64,000 bases of DNA from JACVRW01 sp963826165 (GCA_963826165.1 CAWGWC010000002.1:62001-126000), one strand, 5' to 3'. Shown: positions 45,194 to 53,635, counted from the first letter of the stretch. Program-made: numbers and translations. Notes: generated from the sequence alone by a model not told the origin.

Positions 45194-45830
45194 CCGAACC
45201 CTCGAGGAGCGCGGCTCGCAGCGCCGCGGCCGCCAGGCTTGGGTCGGCCGCGTCACGGATGACGCGGACCACCACGATCCGGGAGGCGCCGGCGGAGATC
45301 ACCTCGCGGACGTTATCGAGGTCGATTCCGCCGATTGCGAACCAGGGCGCGGTCCCGGCGACCGACGCCGCGTGACGGACGTAGTCGAGCCCCGCCGCCG
45401 GCCGGCCCTCCTTGGTCGGCGTCTCCCACACCGGCCCGACGCTGAGCTCGTCGGCCTCGCCCGCCTCCAGCGCCGCGTCGAGCTGGGCCGCCGAATGAGT
45501 GGACAGACCCAGCAGCACCTCGTTCCCCACGACGGCCCGGGCTTCGGCCGGCGACATGTCGTCCTGACCCAGGTGCAGGCCGTCGGCACCGCATTCCGCC
45601 ACCAGGTCGGACCGGTCGTTGAGCCAGAACAACGCGTCGTGCTCGTCGCACACCCGCCGGAACACGGTGGCCGCCTCGAGCAGCTCCGCGTCCGTGGCGG
45701 ACTTGTCGCGCAGTTGCAGCATGTCGGCCCCGCCCTCGAGCGCCGCACGCAGCAGTTCCTCCAGCCCGGGCCGCACGTCGGTGACGAAGTACAGCCGGGC
45801 GCGGGCGAGCCGCTCGCGGCGGGAGCTCAA
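45171..45830 (-). CDS. thiE: thiamine-phosphate synthase
   Basis: 219 residues from TTG. Joins the pyrimidine and thiazole halves to give thiamine phosphate. TIM-barrel motifs are LYFVTDVRPG, GGADMLQLRDKSATD (pyrophosphate and base binding), FWLNDRSDLV, GADGLHLGQDDM, LLGLSTHSAAQ, SVGPVWETPTKEG and FAIGGIDLDN. The thiazole genes thiOSG lie 3 kb away under a TPP riboswitch, but no riboswitch precedes thiE itself: only 7 bases separate it from the glycosidase-like gene upstream. Confidence 0.96.
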   Translation of the reverse strand: MSSRRERLARARLYFVTDVRPGLEELLRAALEGGADMLQLRDKSATDAELLEAATVFRRVCDEHDALFWLNDRSDLVAECGADGLHLGQDDMSPAEARAVVGNEVLLGLSTHSAAQLDAALEAGEADELSVGPVWETPTKEGRPAAGLDYVRHAASVAGTAPWFAIGGIDLDNVREVISAGASRIVVVRVIRDAADPSLAAAALRAALLEGSGGSEEQP

Positions 45831-45837
45831 CGCGCTC

Positions 45838-46779
45838 CTAGGGGTTGAAGGCGGAACCGCGCAGGGTCTTCTTCACGGTCCGGTACGCCGGACGCGGCTT
45901 GTTCTTGTTGGTCACCAGGCCGGCGTCGAAGCGGTTGCGCCCGACCGGCTGCTGCCAGTTGTAGATGTAGAGCCGCTTGATGCGCGAGCGGTAGCGCTTG
46001 GCCAGCGCGAACATGCGCCTGACCGCCTTGTTGGCGCGGCTCTCCGAGAACGGGAACAGCCTGCCGCCGGTGGGCAGCGTGAACTTGACGATCCCGCCGG
46101 TCTCGGTCAGCCAGATCTGGCCCTTGACGGCCTTGACCAGACGCCTGGTCCCACCGGTGACCTGACCCTTGCGCAGGTTGGTGTCCCGGTAGTTGTGGAG
46201 ACCCCAGATCCTCGGGCTGCGGGCGTACTTCTTGAACTCCGCGAGCCACTTCTCCATGTTGCGCTCGTCGATCACGTCGGCGGCGATGATCTTGCAGCCG
46301 CGGCACCGGGCCCGCACGACGTTGTAGAACTGGGCGGCGCGCTTGGGGTTCTTGAATGTCGGCTGCGAGCGGTGGTTGGCCTCGTTCCAGGGGCTGATCA
46401 CCTTGACCTGCGGCCAGCGCTTGCGGAAGGCCTTGAAGGCGCGCGTGTATTCGCGGACGGTGGGGAGCTTGCACGGCCGGCGCGGACAGGCCGAGCCGAG
46501 CGACTGGCTGAAGCTGATCAGGGGCTCCACGCCCGCGAACTCCGCCTGCGCCAGCCAGGTGTTGAGCCAACCGCGCTCCCTCGACTTGAGCGCCACGTTC
46601 CATGAGGGGAAGTAGCGCGCCCGCTTGATCTCCAGATCCTGGAACAAGGGATCGGTGAACATCGCGGCGCTCTGCTCACCGATGCCGACCGAGATGGCGG
46701 CCTCGGAACGCTGAGGAGCGACGAGGGTGACGGCCACGACGGCCAGGGCGGTTGCCAGTAGGGCGAGCGAGCGAGTCAT
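45838..46779 (-). CDS. secreted glycoside-hydrolase-like TIM-barrel protein, copy 1
   Basis: 313 residues from ATG 46779, which has a clear GGAGG site 4 bases upstream. Signal peptide MTRSLALLATALAVVAVTLV, cleaved near RSEAA. The acid-base Glu is in KVISPWNEANH and the nucleophile Glu in IWLTETGG, the two-Glu pattern of clan GH-A glycosidases (GH39/GH5-like). Two Cys pairs (SACPRRPC and ARCRGC) suggest disulfides. C-terminal YIYNWQQPVGRNRFDAGLV is also seen in this group. Substrate unknown. Coupled with copy 2 at 46815, 36 bases upstream. Confidence 0.8.
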   Translation of the reverse strand: MTRSLALLATALAVVAVTLVAPQRSEAAISVGIGEQSAAMFTDPLFQDLEIKRARYFPSWNVALKSRERGWLNTWLAQAEFAGVEPLISFSQSLGSACPRRPCKLPTVREYTRAFKAFRKRWPQVKVISPWNEANHRSQPTFKNPKRAAQFYNVVRARCRGCKIIAADVIDERNMEKWLAEFKKYARSPRIWGLHNYRDTNLRKGQVTGGTRRLVKAVKGQIWLTETGGIVKFTLPTGGRLFPFSESRANKAVRRMFALAKRYRSRIKRLYIYNWQQPVGRNRFDAGLVTNKNKPRPAYRTVKKTLRGSAFNP

Positions 46780-46814
46780 AATCCTCCGGAGCGTAGCTAG
46801 GGGTGCGGTGGTAA

Positions 46815-48260
46815 TCAGAAGAGCGTCACGGGCTTGACCCTCGGGCTGAACTGGCCGCCCGAGGTCAGGCGGTAGGTCCGCCGGGAGGCGCCGGACAGCC
46901 TGAAACGCGCGCTGAAGTAGCCGCGCACGTTGCGGACGGTGATCGGCCCGCCGAGGTTCTGGAAGCTGCCGCTGCCGCGGCGCTGCTGCACCTGGACCAC
47001 GGCGCCCGCGCCTCCGGGCCGGGCGGCGCCACGCACTTCCACGGCGTTCGAGCCGAGGCGGCGGACCAGGATGGGCAGCCGGTACGCGTCGTACACCCCG
47101 GGCTTCTTGCGGCCGCCGGCGAAGCGCAGCCCGCCCTGCCACAGCCCTGGGTCACCGGCCGTGTCCTCCATCGTGTACTGCGAGTACGCGACCACCCGGC
47201 GGTTGCGCTGCGCGAGCCACAGCTCGGAGATCCCCATGAACAGCGGGATGCGCTTGAGCCGGGCACCGAACGGGTCCGGCGGATTCGACTGGAAGTCGAA
47301 CTCGGTGATCCAGATCGGCAGGCGGCGACCGCTCACGCGGCGCTTGGCCCGCGCGCGGTCGAGCAGCCTCGTGACCCTGGGAAGGGAGCGGATGGTGGCG
47401 TCGTCGGAGGAGATCTCCGGAGTGCTCGGCCCGCCGCCCCGCGTGTAGGGGTGGTAGGCGAAGCCGTCGAGCCCCGAGATGCGCTTGTAGCGCTGGCAGC
47501 CGCGCACGCGAGCGGCGCGCCCCCGGTAGGCGCGGTAGCGGGAATCGAGGCAGAAGAACTCGCGCAGGAAGCGCAGCGGCCTGAGGTTCTTCCGTGGCCC
47601 GGTGGAGCTGCTGCCCTGGGGCAACAGCTCGCCGAACAGGACGGTGTCGCCGCCGGCCCCCGCCCGCCCCAGACCCGACACGCCCGAGCGCACCATGTCG
47701 CGGTACAGGTGGGGAGCCACGGGCACGCCCTTGCGGGCCTGCGGGTACAGGTACTTGAAGAGGTTCGGCTCGTTGTAGAACGACCACACGTCAACGCTGC
47801 CGTAGCGCGTGGCGGCCGCCTCGGCAAAGCGCCCGTACTCACGGGCGCTGGGCCGGTCGAAGTGCTCGTAGCGCCCGCGCTTGCCCTTGGTGGCCCAGCT
47901 CGGAGCGGGAGGCGTGAGCGCGAAGATGACCTCGAAGCCGCGGGCCTGGGCATCGCGCACGAATGCGTCGTAGACGCCCCAGCCGGGATAGTCCGCCGGG
48001 TCGGAGCCGTCGAAGCCGGCCGGCTTGCGGCGCCCGCCCGGGGCCACTGTCGCCCAGTCGAGGTTGGCCTTGACGGCGTCGGCGCCGAGGCCCTCGATCT
48101 CGTCGAGGGTGGTGTTGCGGACCGCGTCGCCGCTGTTGAGCAGCAGCGAGTCGTCCTGGAAGATCGCGAGCTGACGCGAGGAGGCGGCGGCCGCGGAGGG
48201 AATGAGGGCCAGCGCGGTGAGCGCGAGCGCGAGCATGGTTATGAGCGTTCTTGATCGCAT
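46815..48260 (-). CDS. secreted glycoside-hydrolase-like TIM-barrel protein, copy 2
   Basis: 481 residues from ATG 48260, whose signal (MRSRTLITMLALALTALALI) is cleaved near PSAAA. The barrel shows SFYNEPNLFKYL (acid-base Glu) and IWITEFDFQSNPPD (nucleophile Glu), with a GLDGFAYHPYTRGG loop between. After the barrel, about residues 385-481 are a beta-rich accessory domain (VVQVQQRRGSGSFQNLG). Clan GH-A (GH39-like) secreted enzyme; its substrate cannot be inferred. Divergent from the DUF6458 gene across 174 bases that hold both promoters. Confidence 0.82.
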   Translation of the reverse strand: MRSRTLITMLALALTALALIPSAAAASSRQLAIFQDDSLLLNSGDAVRNTTLDEIEGLGADAVKANLDWATVAPGGRRKPAGFDGSDPADYPGWGVYDAFVRDAQARGFEVIFALTPPAPSWATKGKRGRYEHFDRPSAREYGRFAEAAATRYGSVDVWSFYNEPNLFKYLYPQARKGVPVAPHLYRDMVRSGVSGLGRAGAGGDTVLFGELLPQGSSSTGPRKNLRPLRFLREFFCLDSRYRAYRGRAARVRGCQRYKRISGLDGFAYHPYTRGGGPSTPEISSDDATIRSLPRVTRLLDRARAKRRVSGRRLPIWITEFDFQSNPPDPFGARLKRIPLFMGISELWLAQRNRRVVAYSQYTMEDTAGDPGLWQGGLRFAGGRKKPGVYDAYRLPILVRRLGSNAVEVRGAARPGGAGAVVQVQQRRGSGSFQNLGGPITVRNVRGYFSARFRLSGASRRTYRLTSGGQFSPRVKPVTLF

Positions 48261-48434
48261 TTCGTCAGCAGGCGAAAGGTCGGGTTCGGCGAACATGACG
48301 CGGGGGCCTGATCGCGCGCCCTCGGCACCGGCGCGCAGTCGCGTCTTCGCCCTTCACAAACACACGGAACGCGTCGGGTTGCGGTCCCCCGCGACTGCTA
48401 GCGTCCCGCCGGCAGGGTCTAAGGGGTATCAGAA

Positions 48435-48647
48435 ATGAGCATTGGGGTATCCATTTTCTTGATCGCGGCGGGCGCCATCTTGCGCTATGCCGTCACCGCC
48501 GAGGTCTCCGGCGTCGAGCTGCAGACCGTCGGATTGATCCTCATGATCGTCGGCATCATCGGGCTCGTGATCTCGCTCGCCGTGATCTTCCTGCGCGACG
48601 ACAGCCGCCCGGGCACGTCGGCCGACGACCCCACGCGTCGTTACTAG
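48435..48647 (+). CDS. DUF6458-family small membrane protein
   Basis: 70 residues. MSIGVSIFLIAAGAILRYAV, a short external loop (TAEVSGVEL), then VGLILMIVGIIGLVISLAVI, followed by a polar tail. This two-helix pattern with conserved LRYAVTAEVSG is the DUF6458 family, widespread in actinomycetes and of unknown function. It ends about 30 bases before the TPP riboswitch. Confidence 0.88.
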   Translation: MSIGVSIFLIAAGAILRYAVTAEVSGVELQTVGLILMIVGIIGLVISLAVIFLRDDSRPGTSADDPTRRY

Positions 48648-48674
48648 CCCAGCCCGCCGGGTACCATTCCCCAC

Positions 48675-48764
48675 AGACACGGGAGCTCGGGCGGACCGGG
48701 CTGAGAGGGTGGCTGCGGCGCCACCGACCGTCGAACCTGACCCGGGTAATGCCGGTGGAGGAAG
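48675..48764 (+). promoter_or_regulatory. TPP riboswitch (THI element) upstream of thiO
   Basis: Both conserved halves are present: GGGCTGAGAGGGTGG (pyrimidine-binding arm) and GAACCTGACCCGGGTAATGC with GGTGGAGGAAGG (pyrophosphate arm). The GGTGGAGGAAGG segment ends 6 bases before the thiO ATG, so the closing stem and the ribosome-binding site overlap. Repression of translation by thiamine pyrophosphate is the expected mode. It controls thiO-thiS-thiG. Confidence 0.93.
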
Positions 48765-48769
48765 GGGCG

Positions 48770-49927
48770 ATGCCAGAGCCGCACAGAGACAAGGGGATCG
48801 ACGGCGAGCGCTATGACGTCGTCGTCATCGGCGCCGGGCTGATCGGGCTCGCCTGTGCGTGGCGGGCACAGCGGCGCGGCATGTCCGTGCTCGTCATCGA
48901 CCGTGCGGACGAGCCGGGCGCGGCCACCTCGAGCGTGGCGGCCGGGATGCTCGCGCCGGTAACCGAGGCCGACTTCGGCGAGGAGGGACCGCTTCGCGTC
49001 AACCTCGCCGGACGCGAGCGCTGGGCCGCGTTCGCCGCCGAGCTCGAGGAGGTCAGCGGCCTGCCCACCGGCTACCGCGAGACCGGCGCGCTCGTGGTCG
49101 CCGCCGACCGCGACGACGCCGAGGGGCTGCGCCGGCTGCATGACTTCCAGCGCTCGATCGGCCTCGAGGCCGAATGGCTCACGCCCTCGCGCTGCCGCGC
49201 TCTGGAGCCGGGGCTCGCGCCGAGCATCGCCGGCGGCATCCTGGCCCCCCAGGACGGCCAGGCCGATCCCCGTGCGGTGACGAGGGCGCTCGCCTCCGTC
49301 GTGGACGAGCTGGAGCTCGGCACGGAGGCTCGCGAGGTCGAGCACGACGGCGGCCGGGTGACCGGCGTGCGCACCGCCGCCGGGACCATCGCGTGCGACC
49401 AGGTGGTGGTGGCCGCGGGGCCGTGGAGCGCCGCGCTCGCGCCGCAGGGCGCCGGTCCTCCGATACGACCCGTGAAGGGCCAAATACTGGAGCTGCGGGT
49501 GCGTGGCGACGCCGGCGACCCGCTGCGGCGCGTGATCCGTACCCCGCGCTGCTATCTCCTGGCCCGTGGAGACGGCCGCGTGGTGCTGGGCGCCACGGTG
49601 GAGGAGCAGGGCTTCGACACCGCCGTCACCGCCGACGGCGTGTTCCGTCTGCTCGAGGCGGCGTGGGAGGTGCTGCCAGAGGTGGGCGAGCTCGAGTTGG
49701 TTCAGGCGCGGGCGGGTCTGCGGCCCGGCACCCCGGATAACGCCCCCGTGGTGGGCCGCGACGAGCTCGAGGGGCTGATCTGGGCCACCGGGCACTGGCG
49801 CAACGGCGTGCTGCTCGCGCCCTTCACGGGCGACGCGGTGGCTGACCTCCTGAGCGGAGCCGAGCCGCCGGAGGAGCTGACGGCGCTGGCGCCACAGCGC
49901 TTCGCAGCGGCGGAGGCCCCGGCGTGA
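48770..49927 (+). CDS. thiO: glycine oxidase
   Basis: 385 residues from ATG 48770; the in-frame ATG at 48749 lies inside the riboswitch and is rejected. FAD-dependent oxidation of glycine gives the imine used in thiazole synthesis. FAD site VVVIGAGLIGLACAWRAQRR; VAAGMLAPVTEA; VVVAAGPWSA; and late ATGHWRNGVLLAPFTGDAVA are typical of ThiO. Regulated by the TPP riboswitch. Its stop overlaps the thiS start. Confidence 0.95.
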   Translation: MPEPHRDKGIDGERYDVVVIGAGLIGLACAWRAQRRGMSVLVIDRADEPGAATSSVAAGMLAPVTEADFGEEGPLRVNLAGRERWAAFAAELEEVSGLPTGYRETGALVVAADRDDAEGLRRLHDFQRSIGLEAEWLTPSRCRALEPGLAPSIAGGILAPQDGQADPRAVTRALASVVDELELGTEAREVEHDGGRVTGVRTAAGTIACDQVVVAAGPWSAALAPQGAGPPIRPVKGQILELRVRGDAGDPLRRVIRTPRCYLLARGDGRVVLGATVEEQGFDTAVTADGVFRLLEAAWEVLPEVGELELVQARAGLRPGTPDNAPVVGRDELEGLIWATGHWRNGVLLAPFTGDAVADLLSGAEPPEELTALAPQRFAAAEAPA

Positions 49928-50136
49928 CCGCGGTGGTGCTCAACGGCGAGGCGCGCGACCTGCCCGAGGACGCCACGGTGGAGTCAGCGGTGCGTGCCGC
50001 CGGGGCGCCCGAGGACGGCCGCGGCGTGGCGGTGGCCGTTGACGGCGAGGTGGTGCCCCGGGCGGCGTGGGCCACCACCGGCCTCGGCGACGGCCAGCAG
50101 GTGGAGGTCCTCCACGCGGTCCAGGGAGGCTGCTGA
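49924..50136 (+). CDS. thiS: sulfur-carrier protein ThiS with an extra C-terminal Cys
   Basis: 70 residues, ubiquitin-like beta-grasp fold. Begins VVLNGEARDLPEDATVESAV and ends LHAVQGGC. ThiS normally ends in Gly-Gly, whose C-terminus is adenylated and thiocarboxylated; here Gly68-Gly69 is followed by Cys70 and the stop. The carrier might need trimming before use, or the Cys might act in transfer. GTG 49924 overlaps the thiO stop and TGA overlaps the thiG ATG. Confidence 0.9.
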   Translation: MTAVVLNGEARDLPEDATVESAVRAAGAPEDGRGVAVAVDGEVVPRAAWATTGLGDGQQVEVLHAVQGGC

Positions 50137-50903
50137 TGCTGTCGATCGCCGGCCGCGACCTGCGCTCCCGCCTGATCCTCGGCACCGGCGGCTTTCGCAA
50201 CCTGGAGGTGATGGCCGCGGCGGCACGCGAGTCCGGCGCGGAGCTGGCCACCGTGGCGATGCGCCGGGTGGACCCGAGCGCGCGCGGCTCGATCGTCGAG
50301 GTGCTGCGCGACGAGGGTCTCGACGTCCTCCCCAACACCGCCGGCTGCTTCACGGCGCGCGAGGCCGTCGGCACGGCGCGGCTCGCCCGCGAAGCGCTCG
50401 AGACCGACTGGGTCAAGCTGGAGGTGATCGGCGACGACCGGACGCTCCTGCCTGACCCGGCAGAGCTGCTGGCGGCGGCGGAGGAGCTGGTGGCGGAGGG
50501 CTTCACGGTCCTCCCCTACACCAACGACGATCCGATCCTGGCCCGCCGGCTCGAGGACGCGGGCTGCGCGGCCGTGATGCCGCTCGGGTCGCCGATCGGC
50601 AGCGGGATGGGCATCAACAACGCCTACAACCTGCGGCTGATCGTGGAGGCCGCCCGGGTCCCGGTGGTGCTCGACGCCGGCATCGGCACAGCCTCCGACG
50701 CCGCGCTGGCCATGGAGATCGGCTGCGACGCCGTGTTGCTGGCCAGCGCGATCTCGCGGGCCGCCGACCCCGTCGCCATGGCCGGGGCGATGCGCAAGGC
50801 GGTGGAGGCGGGCATCGAGGCGAGGGATGCGGGGCGCATTCCGCGCCGGCTCTACGCTCAGGCCTCCTCGCCGGAAGAGGGCGTGCCCGAGCTGACCCCG
50901 TGA
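50136..50903 (+). CDS. thiG: thiazole synthase
   Basis: 255 residues from ATG 50136. Forms the thiazole phosphate from deoxyxylulose phosphate, glycine imine and ThiS sulfur. TIM barrel with LILGTGGFRN, the Schiff-base Lys in DWVKLEVIGDD, GCAAVMPLGSPIGSGMGI, VVLDAGIGTASDAALAMEIG and AVLLASAISRAADPVAMA. Full family length. Starts on the thiS stop (TGATG). Confidence 0.97.
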   Translation: MLSIAGRDLRSRLILGTGGFRNLEVMAAAARESGAELATVAMRRVDPSARGSIVEVLRDEGLDVLPNTAGCFTAREAVGTARLAREALETDWVKLEVIGDDRTLLPDPAELLAAAEELVAEGFTVLPYTNDDPILARRLEDAGCAAVMPLGSPIGSGMGINNAYNLRLIVEAARVPVVLDAGIGTASDAALAMEIGCDAVLLASAISRAADPVAMAGAMRKAVEAGIEARDAGRIPRRLYAQASSPEEGVPELTP

Positions 50904-51394
50904 GCACCGAGCTCGAACGTCACGAGATCGATCTGCTGGCCGACCGCTGGAGGGCGGGCTGGCAGGGGGCGGGCTTCGAGAGCTGCTGCACGCCCGACGT
51001 CTCCTACGAGGATCCGGTGGCCAACGACCTGCTGCGCGGCGTGGACGCGCTAGACCGTCACGCCCTCGCACTCCGGGACGCCTTCCCCGACCTGAGAATC
51101 GAGATCACCGCACCGACCCTGTACCGCGGCGACCACGCCTGCCTGCCGTGGCGGGCCCTCGGCACGCACCGCGGCGACCTGGGCCAGTTGCTGCCCGCCT
51201 CCGCGCGTTACGTGACCCTGCACGGTGTCCACTACATCGAGCTGGTCGACGGGGCGGTCAGGCGGGCGCGCGGGTTCTTCGACCTCTACGACGCGGCCAC
51301 CCAGCTCGGCCTGCTGCCCAGCCGGGGCGGACTGGGCGAGACCGCTCTGCTGATGCTGCGCGGCTTCGGCGTGCGCCGCCGCCCCGAGCAGTGA
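50900..51394 (+). CDS. SnoaL/NTF2-like ester-cyclase-family protein
   Basis: 164 residues from GTG overlapping the thiG stop. Polyketide-cyclase-like NTF2 fold: early TPDVSYEDPVANDLLRGVDA, a hydrophobic core around LRIEITAPTLYRG, and late VTLHGVHYIELVDGAVRRAR followed by FFDLYDAATQLGL. Such folds serve as ester cyclases, isomerases or ligand-binding proteins. Placement at the end of thiOSG is probably incidental, though it would be cotranscribed. Confidence 0.8.
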   Translation: MSTELERHEIDLLADRWRAGWQGAGFESCCTPDVSYEDPVANDLLRGVDALDRHALALRDAFPDLRIEITAPTLYRGDHACLPWRALGTHRGDLGQLLPASARYVTLHGVHYIELVDGAVRRARGFFDLYDAATQLGLLPSRGGLGETALLMLRGFGVRRRPEQ

Positions 51395-51406
51395 TTCGCC
51401 CGAGCC

Positions 51407-51844
51407 CTACTTGACCGTGATCGTGCCGGCCATGCCTGGCGCGTGGACGCGGCAGACGTAGTCATAGTTGCCGGCCCGGTCGAGGGTGAGCTCGTAGGTG
51501 TCACCCTCGCTCATCCCGCCCTCCGGACCGGACTCGAAGTCTGCGCCCGGCCCGCCCGTCTTCTTCACGTCGTGCGGGACGGCCTCATCGTTCGTGAAGG
51601 TGATCGTCTCGCCGGCCTTGACGCTGATCTCGCCCGGCTGGAACTGGATGTTCTTCATCCCCACCGCCGCTCCACCGGCGCCGCCCTCGTCCGCGGTCGG
51701 GCCGTCGGTCTCCGTGGGCTCCTGCTCCTGGGTGCTCGCATCGCCGCCCGAGCCGCCTCCGGAATCGTCGTCGTCGCTGCCGCATCCGGCAGCCACGAGC
51801 ATGAGCGCAAGGCAGGCGAGCATGATGGCGAGCCACTTCTTCAT
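51407..51844 (-). CDS. cupredoxin-domain (blue copper) lipoprotein
   Basis: 145 residues from ATG 51844. Lipobox LVAAGC after MKKWLAIMLACLALM. An acidic linker of about 45 residues follows. The cupredoxin domain (about 60-145) has all four type-1 copper ligands in the expected order: His in EAVPHDV, then Cys, His and Met in YVCRVHAPGMAGT. A periplasmic electron carrier or copper-binding protein, tethered outside the membrane. It is convergent with the SnoaL gene. Confidence 0.92.
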   Translation of the reverse strand: MKKWLAIMLACLALMLVAAGCGSDDDDSGGGSGGDASTQEQEPTETDGPTADEGGAGGAAVGMKNIQFQPGEISVKAGETITFTNDEAVPHDVKKTGGPGADFESGPEGGMSEGDTYELTLDRAGNYDYVCRVHAPGMAGTITVK

Positions 51845-51857
51845 CGAATCCTCCACA

Positions 51858-52721
51858 TTAGTCCGTCGTCAACAGCTCCATCAGCGCCTTCTGTGCGTGA
51901 AGGCGGTTTTCGGCCTGATCCCAGACGGCCGACCGGTCGCCGTAGAGAACCTCCTCGGTGATCTCCTCATCCGGGTGCGCGGGGAGGCAGTGCAGCACGA
52001 TCGCGTCGTCGCGAGCGTGGGAGAGGAGCTCCGCGTCGACCCGGTAGGGCGCCAGCAGAGAACGCCGCCGGTCGGCCCCTTCCTCGTCCCCCATGCTCAC
52101 CCACACGTCGGTGTAGATCGCGTGCACCCCTCGCACCGCCTCCACGGGATCGAGCCCGGGAGCCTCCGGCAAAGACAGCTCGGCTGGGGTGGCCATGACC
52201 ACTTCTACGCCGGCGACCCGTCCTGCGAACAACAGCGAACGCGCCACGTTGTTCCCGTCGCCCACGTAGGCCAGCTTGAGACCTTCGAGCCGGCCGAAGC
52301 GTTCGAGCAGCGTCATGAGGTCGGCCAGGGCCTGACAGGGATGATGCTCACGGGTGAGCATGTTGATCACCGGGACGCTCGACCAATGAGCCAGCTCCTC
52401 GACGATCTCGTGAGGGCCGGTCCGGACGGCGATGGCATGGACCATGCGCGAGAGCACGAGAGCGGTGTCGCGTGGGGACTCGCCTCGCGACAGCTGGAGC
52501 TCGGACTGGCGCAGCACCAGCGGATGGCCGCCCAGCTCGTGAACGCCGGTGTCGAAGGACACCCGTGTCCGGGTGGAGGGCTTCTCGAACAGCAGTGCCA
52601 CGCTCTTGCCCTCGAGTGCGCGCGAGCCCAGCCGGTCCGTCTTGAGCTCGATCGCCCGCTCGAGCAAAGCGCGCTGCTCGGCGGTCGTGAGCTCCTCACC
52701 TGTTAGGAAGTGCCTGGCCAA
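51858..52721 (-). CDS. argF: ornithine carbamoyltransferase
   Basis: 287 residues from TTG 52721, with GAGGA 7 bases upstream. Converts ornithine and carbamoyl phosphate to citrulline in arginine synthesis. Carbamoyl-phosphate sites FEKPSTRTRVSF and HHPCQALADL, the ornithine-side signature VLHCLPAHP, and the DGNNVARSL region are present. It is slightly short (usual ~305-315) at the N-terminus, though MARHFLTGEEL is a typical start. It stands back to back with the EEP gene at 52722, with no base between the two start codons. Confidence 0.95.
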   Translation of the reverse strand: MARHFLTGEELTTAEQRALLERAIELKTDRLGSRALEGKSVALLFEKPSTRTRVSFDTGVHELGGHPLVLRQSELQLSRGESPRDTALVLSRMVHAIAVRTGPHEIVEELAHWSSVPVINMLTREHHPCQALADLMTLLERFGRLEGLKLAYVGDGNNVARSLLFAGRVAGVEVVMATPAELSLPEAPGLDPVEAVRGVHAIYTDVWVSMGDEEGADRRRSLLAPYRVDAELLSHARDDAIVLHCLPAHPDEEITEEVLYGDRSAVWDQAENRLHAQKALMELLTTD

Positions 52722-53552
52722 ATGCGAGTCCTCAGCTGGAACCTCTACCACGGTCGCGACTTCCCACCCGATCCGGCCCTGTTCACCCTTCGCTCCCGGC
52801 TGCTCCGGCGCGGCGAGCGCAACGCCACCCACGTGCAGGTCAACCGCGTGCTGCTGGACGAGTTCGCCCGCGTGCTGGACGGGCTCGATTGGGACGTGGC
52901 GCTGCTCCAGGAGGCTCCGCCTCGCTGGTTCGCCGAGCTGGGCCGGCGCACCCGCTCGAGTGGCGTGCTGGTGCGCACCTCGCGCAACCTCCCCGGCCCG
53001 CTCGAATCGCTGCAGCGGCTGCTGGCCAACTGGAACCCCGATCTGATCGCCTCCTCCGAGGGCGGCTCGAACCAGATCCTCGTGCGTCACCCGGGCCGGG
53101 TGATCGATCACCGTCGTCTGACGCTGGCCCGGCGTCCCGAGCAACGGCGCATGCACTGGACTTGGCTCGAGCTGCCCGAGGGCAGAGTGTGCGTCGCCAA
53201 CCTCCACGCGTCGGCCGGCCTCCCCGAGCGGGCGGCGGCCGAGGTGGTGCGGGCCGCCGAGCGCGCCGTGGAGTGGTCGGACGCACAGCCGCTCGTGTTC
53301 GGCGGCGATTTCAACGTGCGTCCGGCACGCAACCCGGAGCCCTTCGACGAGCTCCGGGACCGTCTGGGCCTGGCCGCGCCCACTGCGCCCGGGGCCATCG
53401 ACCACCTGCTGGCTCGCGGGCTCGAGGTGGTCGAGCGCCCTCGCCGGCTCGCGCCTGAGCGCCGAGAGCTGATCGAGCCCGGCGGCCTGCGCCTGCGCCT
53501 CTCCGACCACGCACCGGTGGCCGCGGCGTTTCGGTTGCCGGGGCTGAGATAG
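52722..53552 (+). CDS. endonuclease/exonuclease/phosphatase (EEP)-family hydrolase
   Basis: 276 residues from ATG 52722. Metal-dependent phosphodiesterase fold with Asn in VLSWNLYHGRD, the metal Glu in LLQEAPPRWFAE, VANLHASAG, VFGGDFNVRP, IDHLLARG and the catalytic SDHAPVAAAF. No signal peptide. Substrates in the family range from DNA to sphingomyelin and inositol phosphates; not deducible here. Divergent from argF with zero spacing; a possible AGGA ribosome site is 13 bases upstream. Confidence 0.9.
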   Translation: MRVLSWNLYHGRDFPPDPALFTLRSRLLRRGERNATHVQVNRVLLDEFARVLDGLDWDVALLQEAPPRWFAELGRRTRSSGVLVRTSRNLPGPLESLQRLLANWNPDLIASSEGGSNQILVRHPGRVIDHRRLTLARRPEQRRMHWTWLELPEGRVCVANLHASAGLPERAAAEVVRAAERAVEWSDAQPLVFGGDFNVRPARNPEPFDELRDRLGLAAPTAPGAIDHLLARGLEVVERPRRLAPERRELIEPGGLRLRLSDHAPVAAAFRLPGLR

Positions 53553-53587
53553 TCCCCCGGCCGACGCGGGCAACGAGATAGGGAGAG

Positions 53588-53617
53588 ATGGCAGAGCGCA
53601 AGATCCTGCTCAAGTAG
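53588..53617 (+). other. 9-codon mini-ORF before the RNA methyltransferase
   Basis: ATG GCA GAG ... TAG encodes MAERKILLK, preceded by AGGGAGAG directly upstream of the ATG. It ends 18 bases before the methyltransferase GTG at 53636. It could be a leader peptide, the remnant start of a lost gene, or chance. Confidence 0.25.
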
Positions 53618-53635
53618 CTGCGACCATAGGACGCC

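Noticed and set aside
48749..48772. In-frame ATG upstream of thiO at 48749
   Set aside because: It lies inside the conserved TPP riboswitch (GTAATGCCGG), so it is not the start; ATG 48770 follows the ribosome site.
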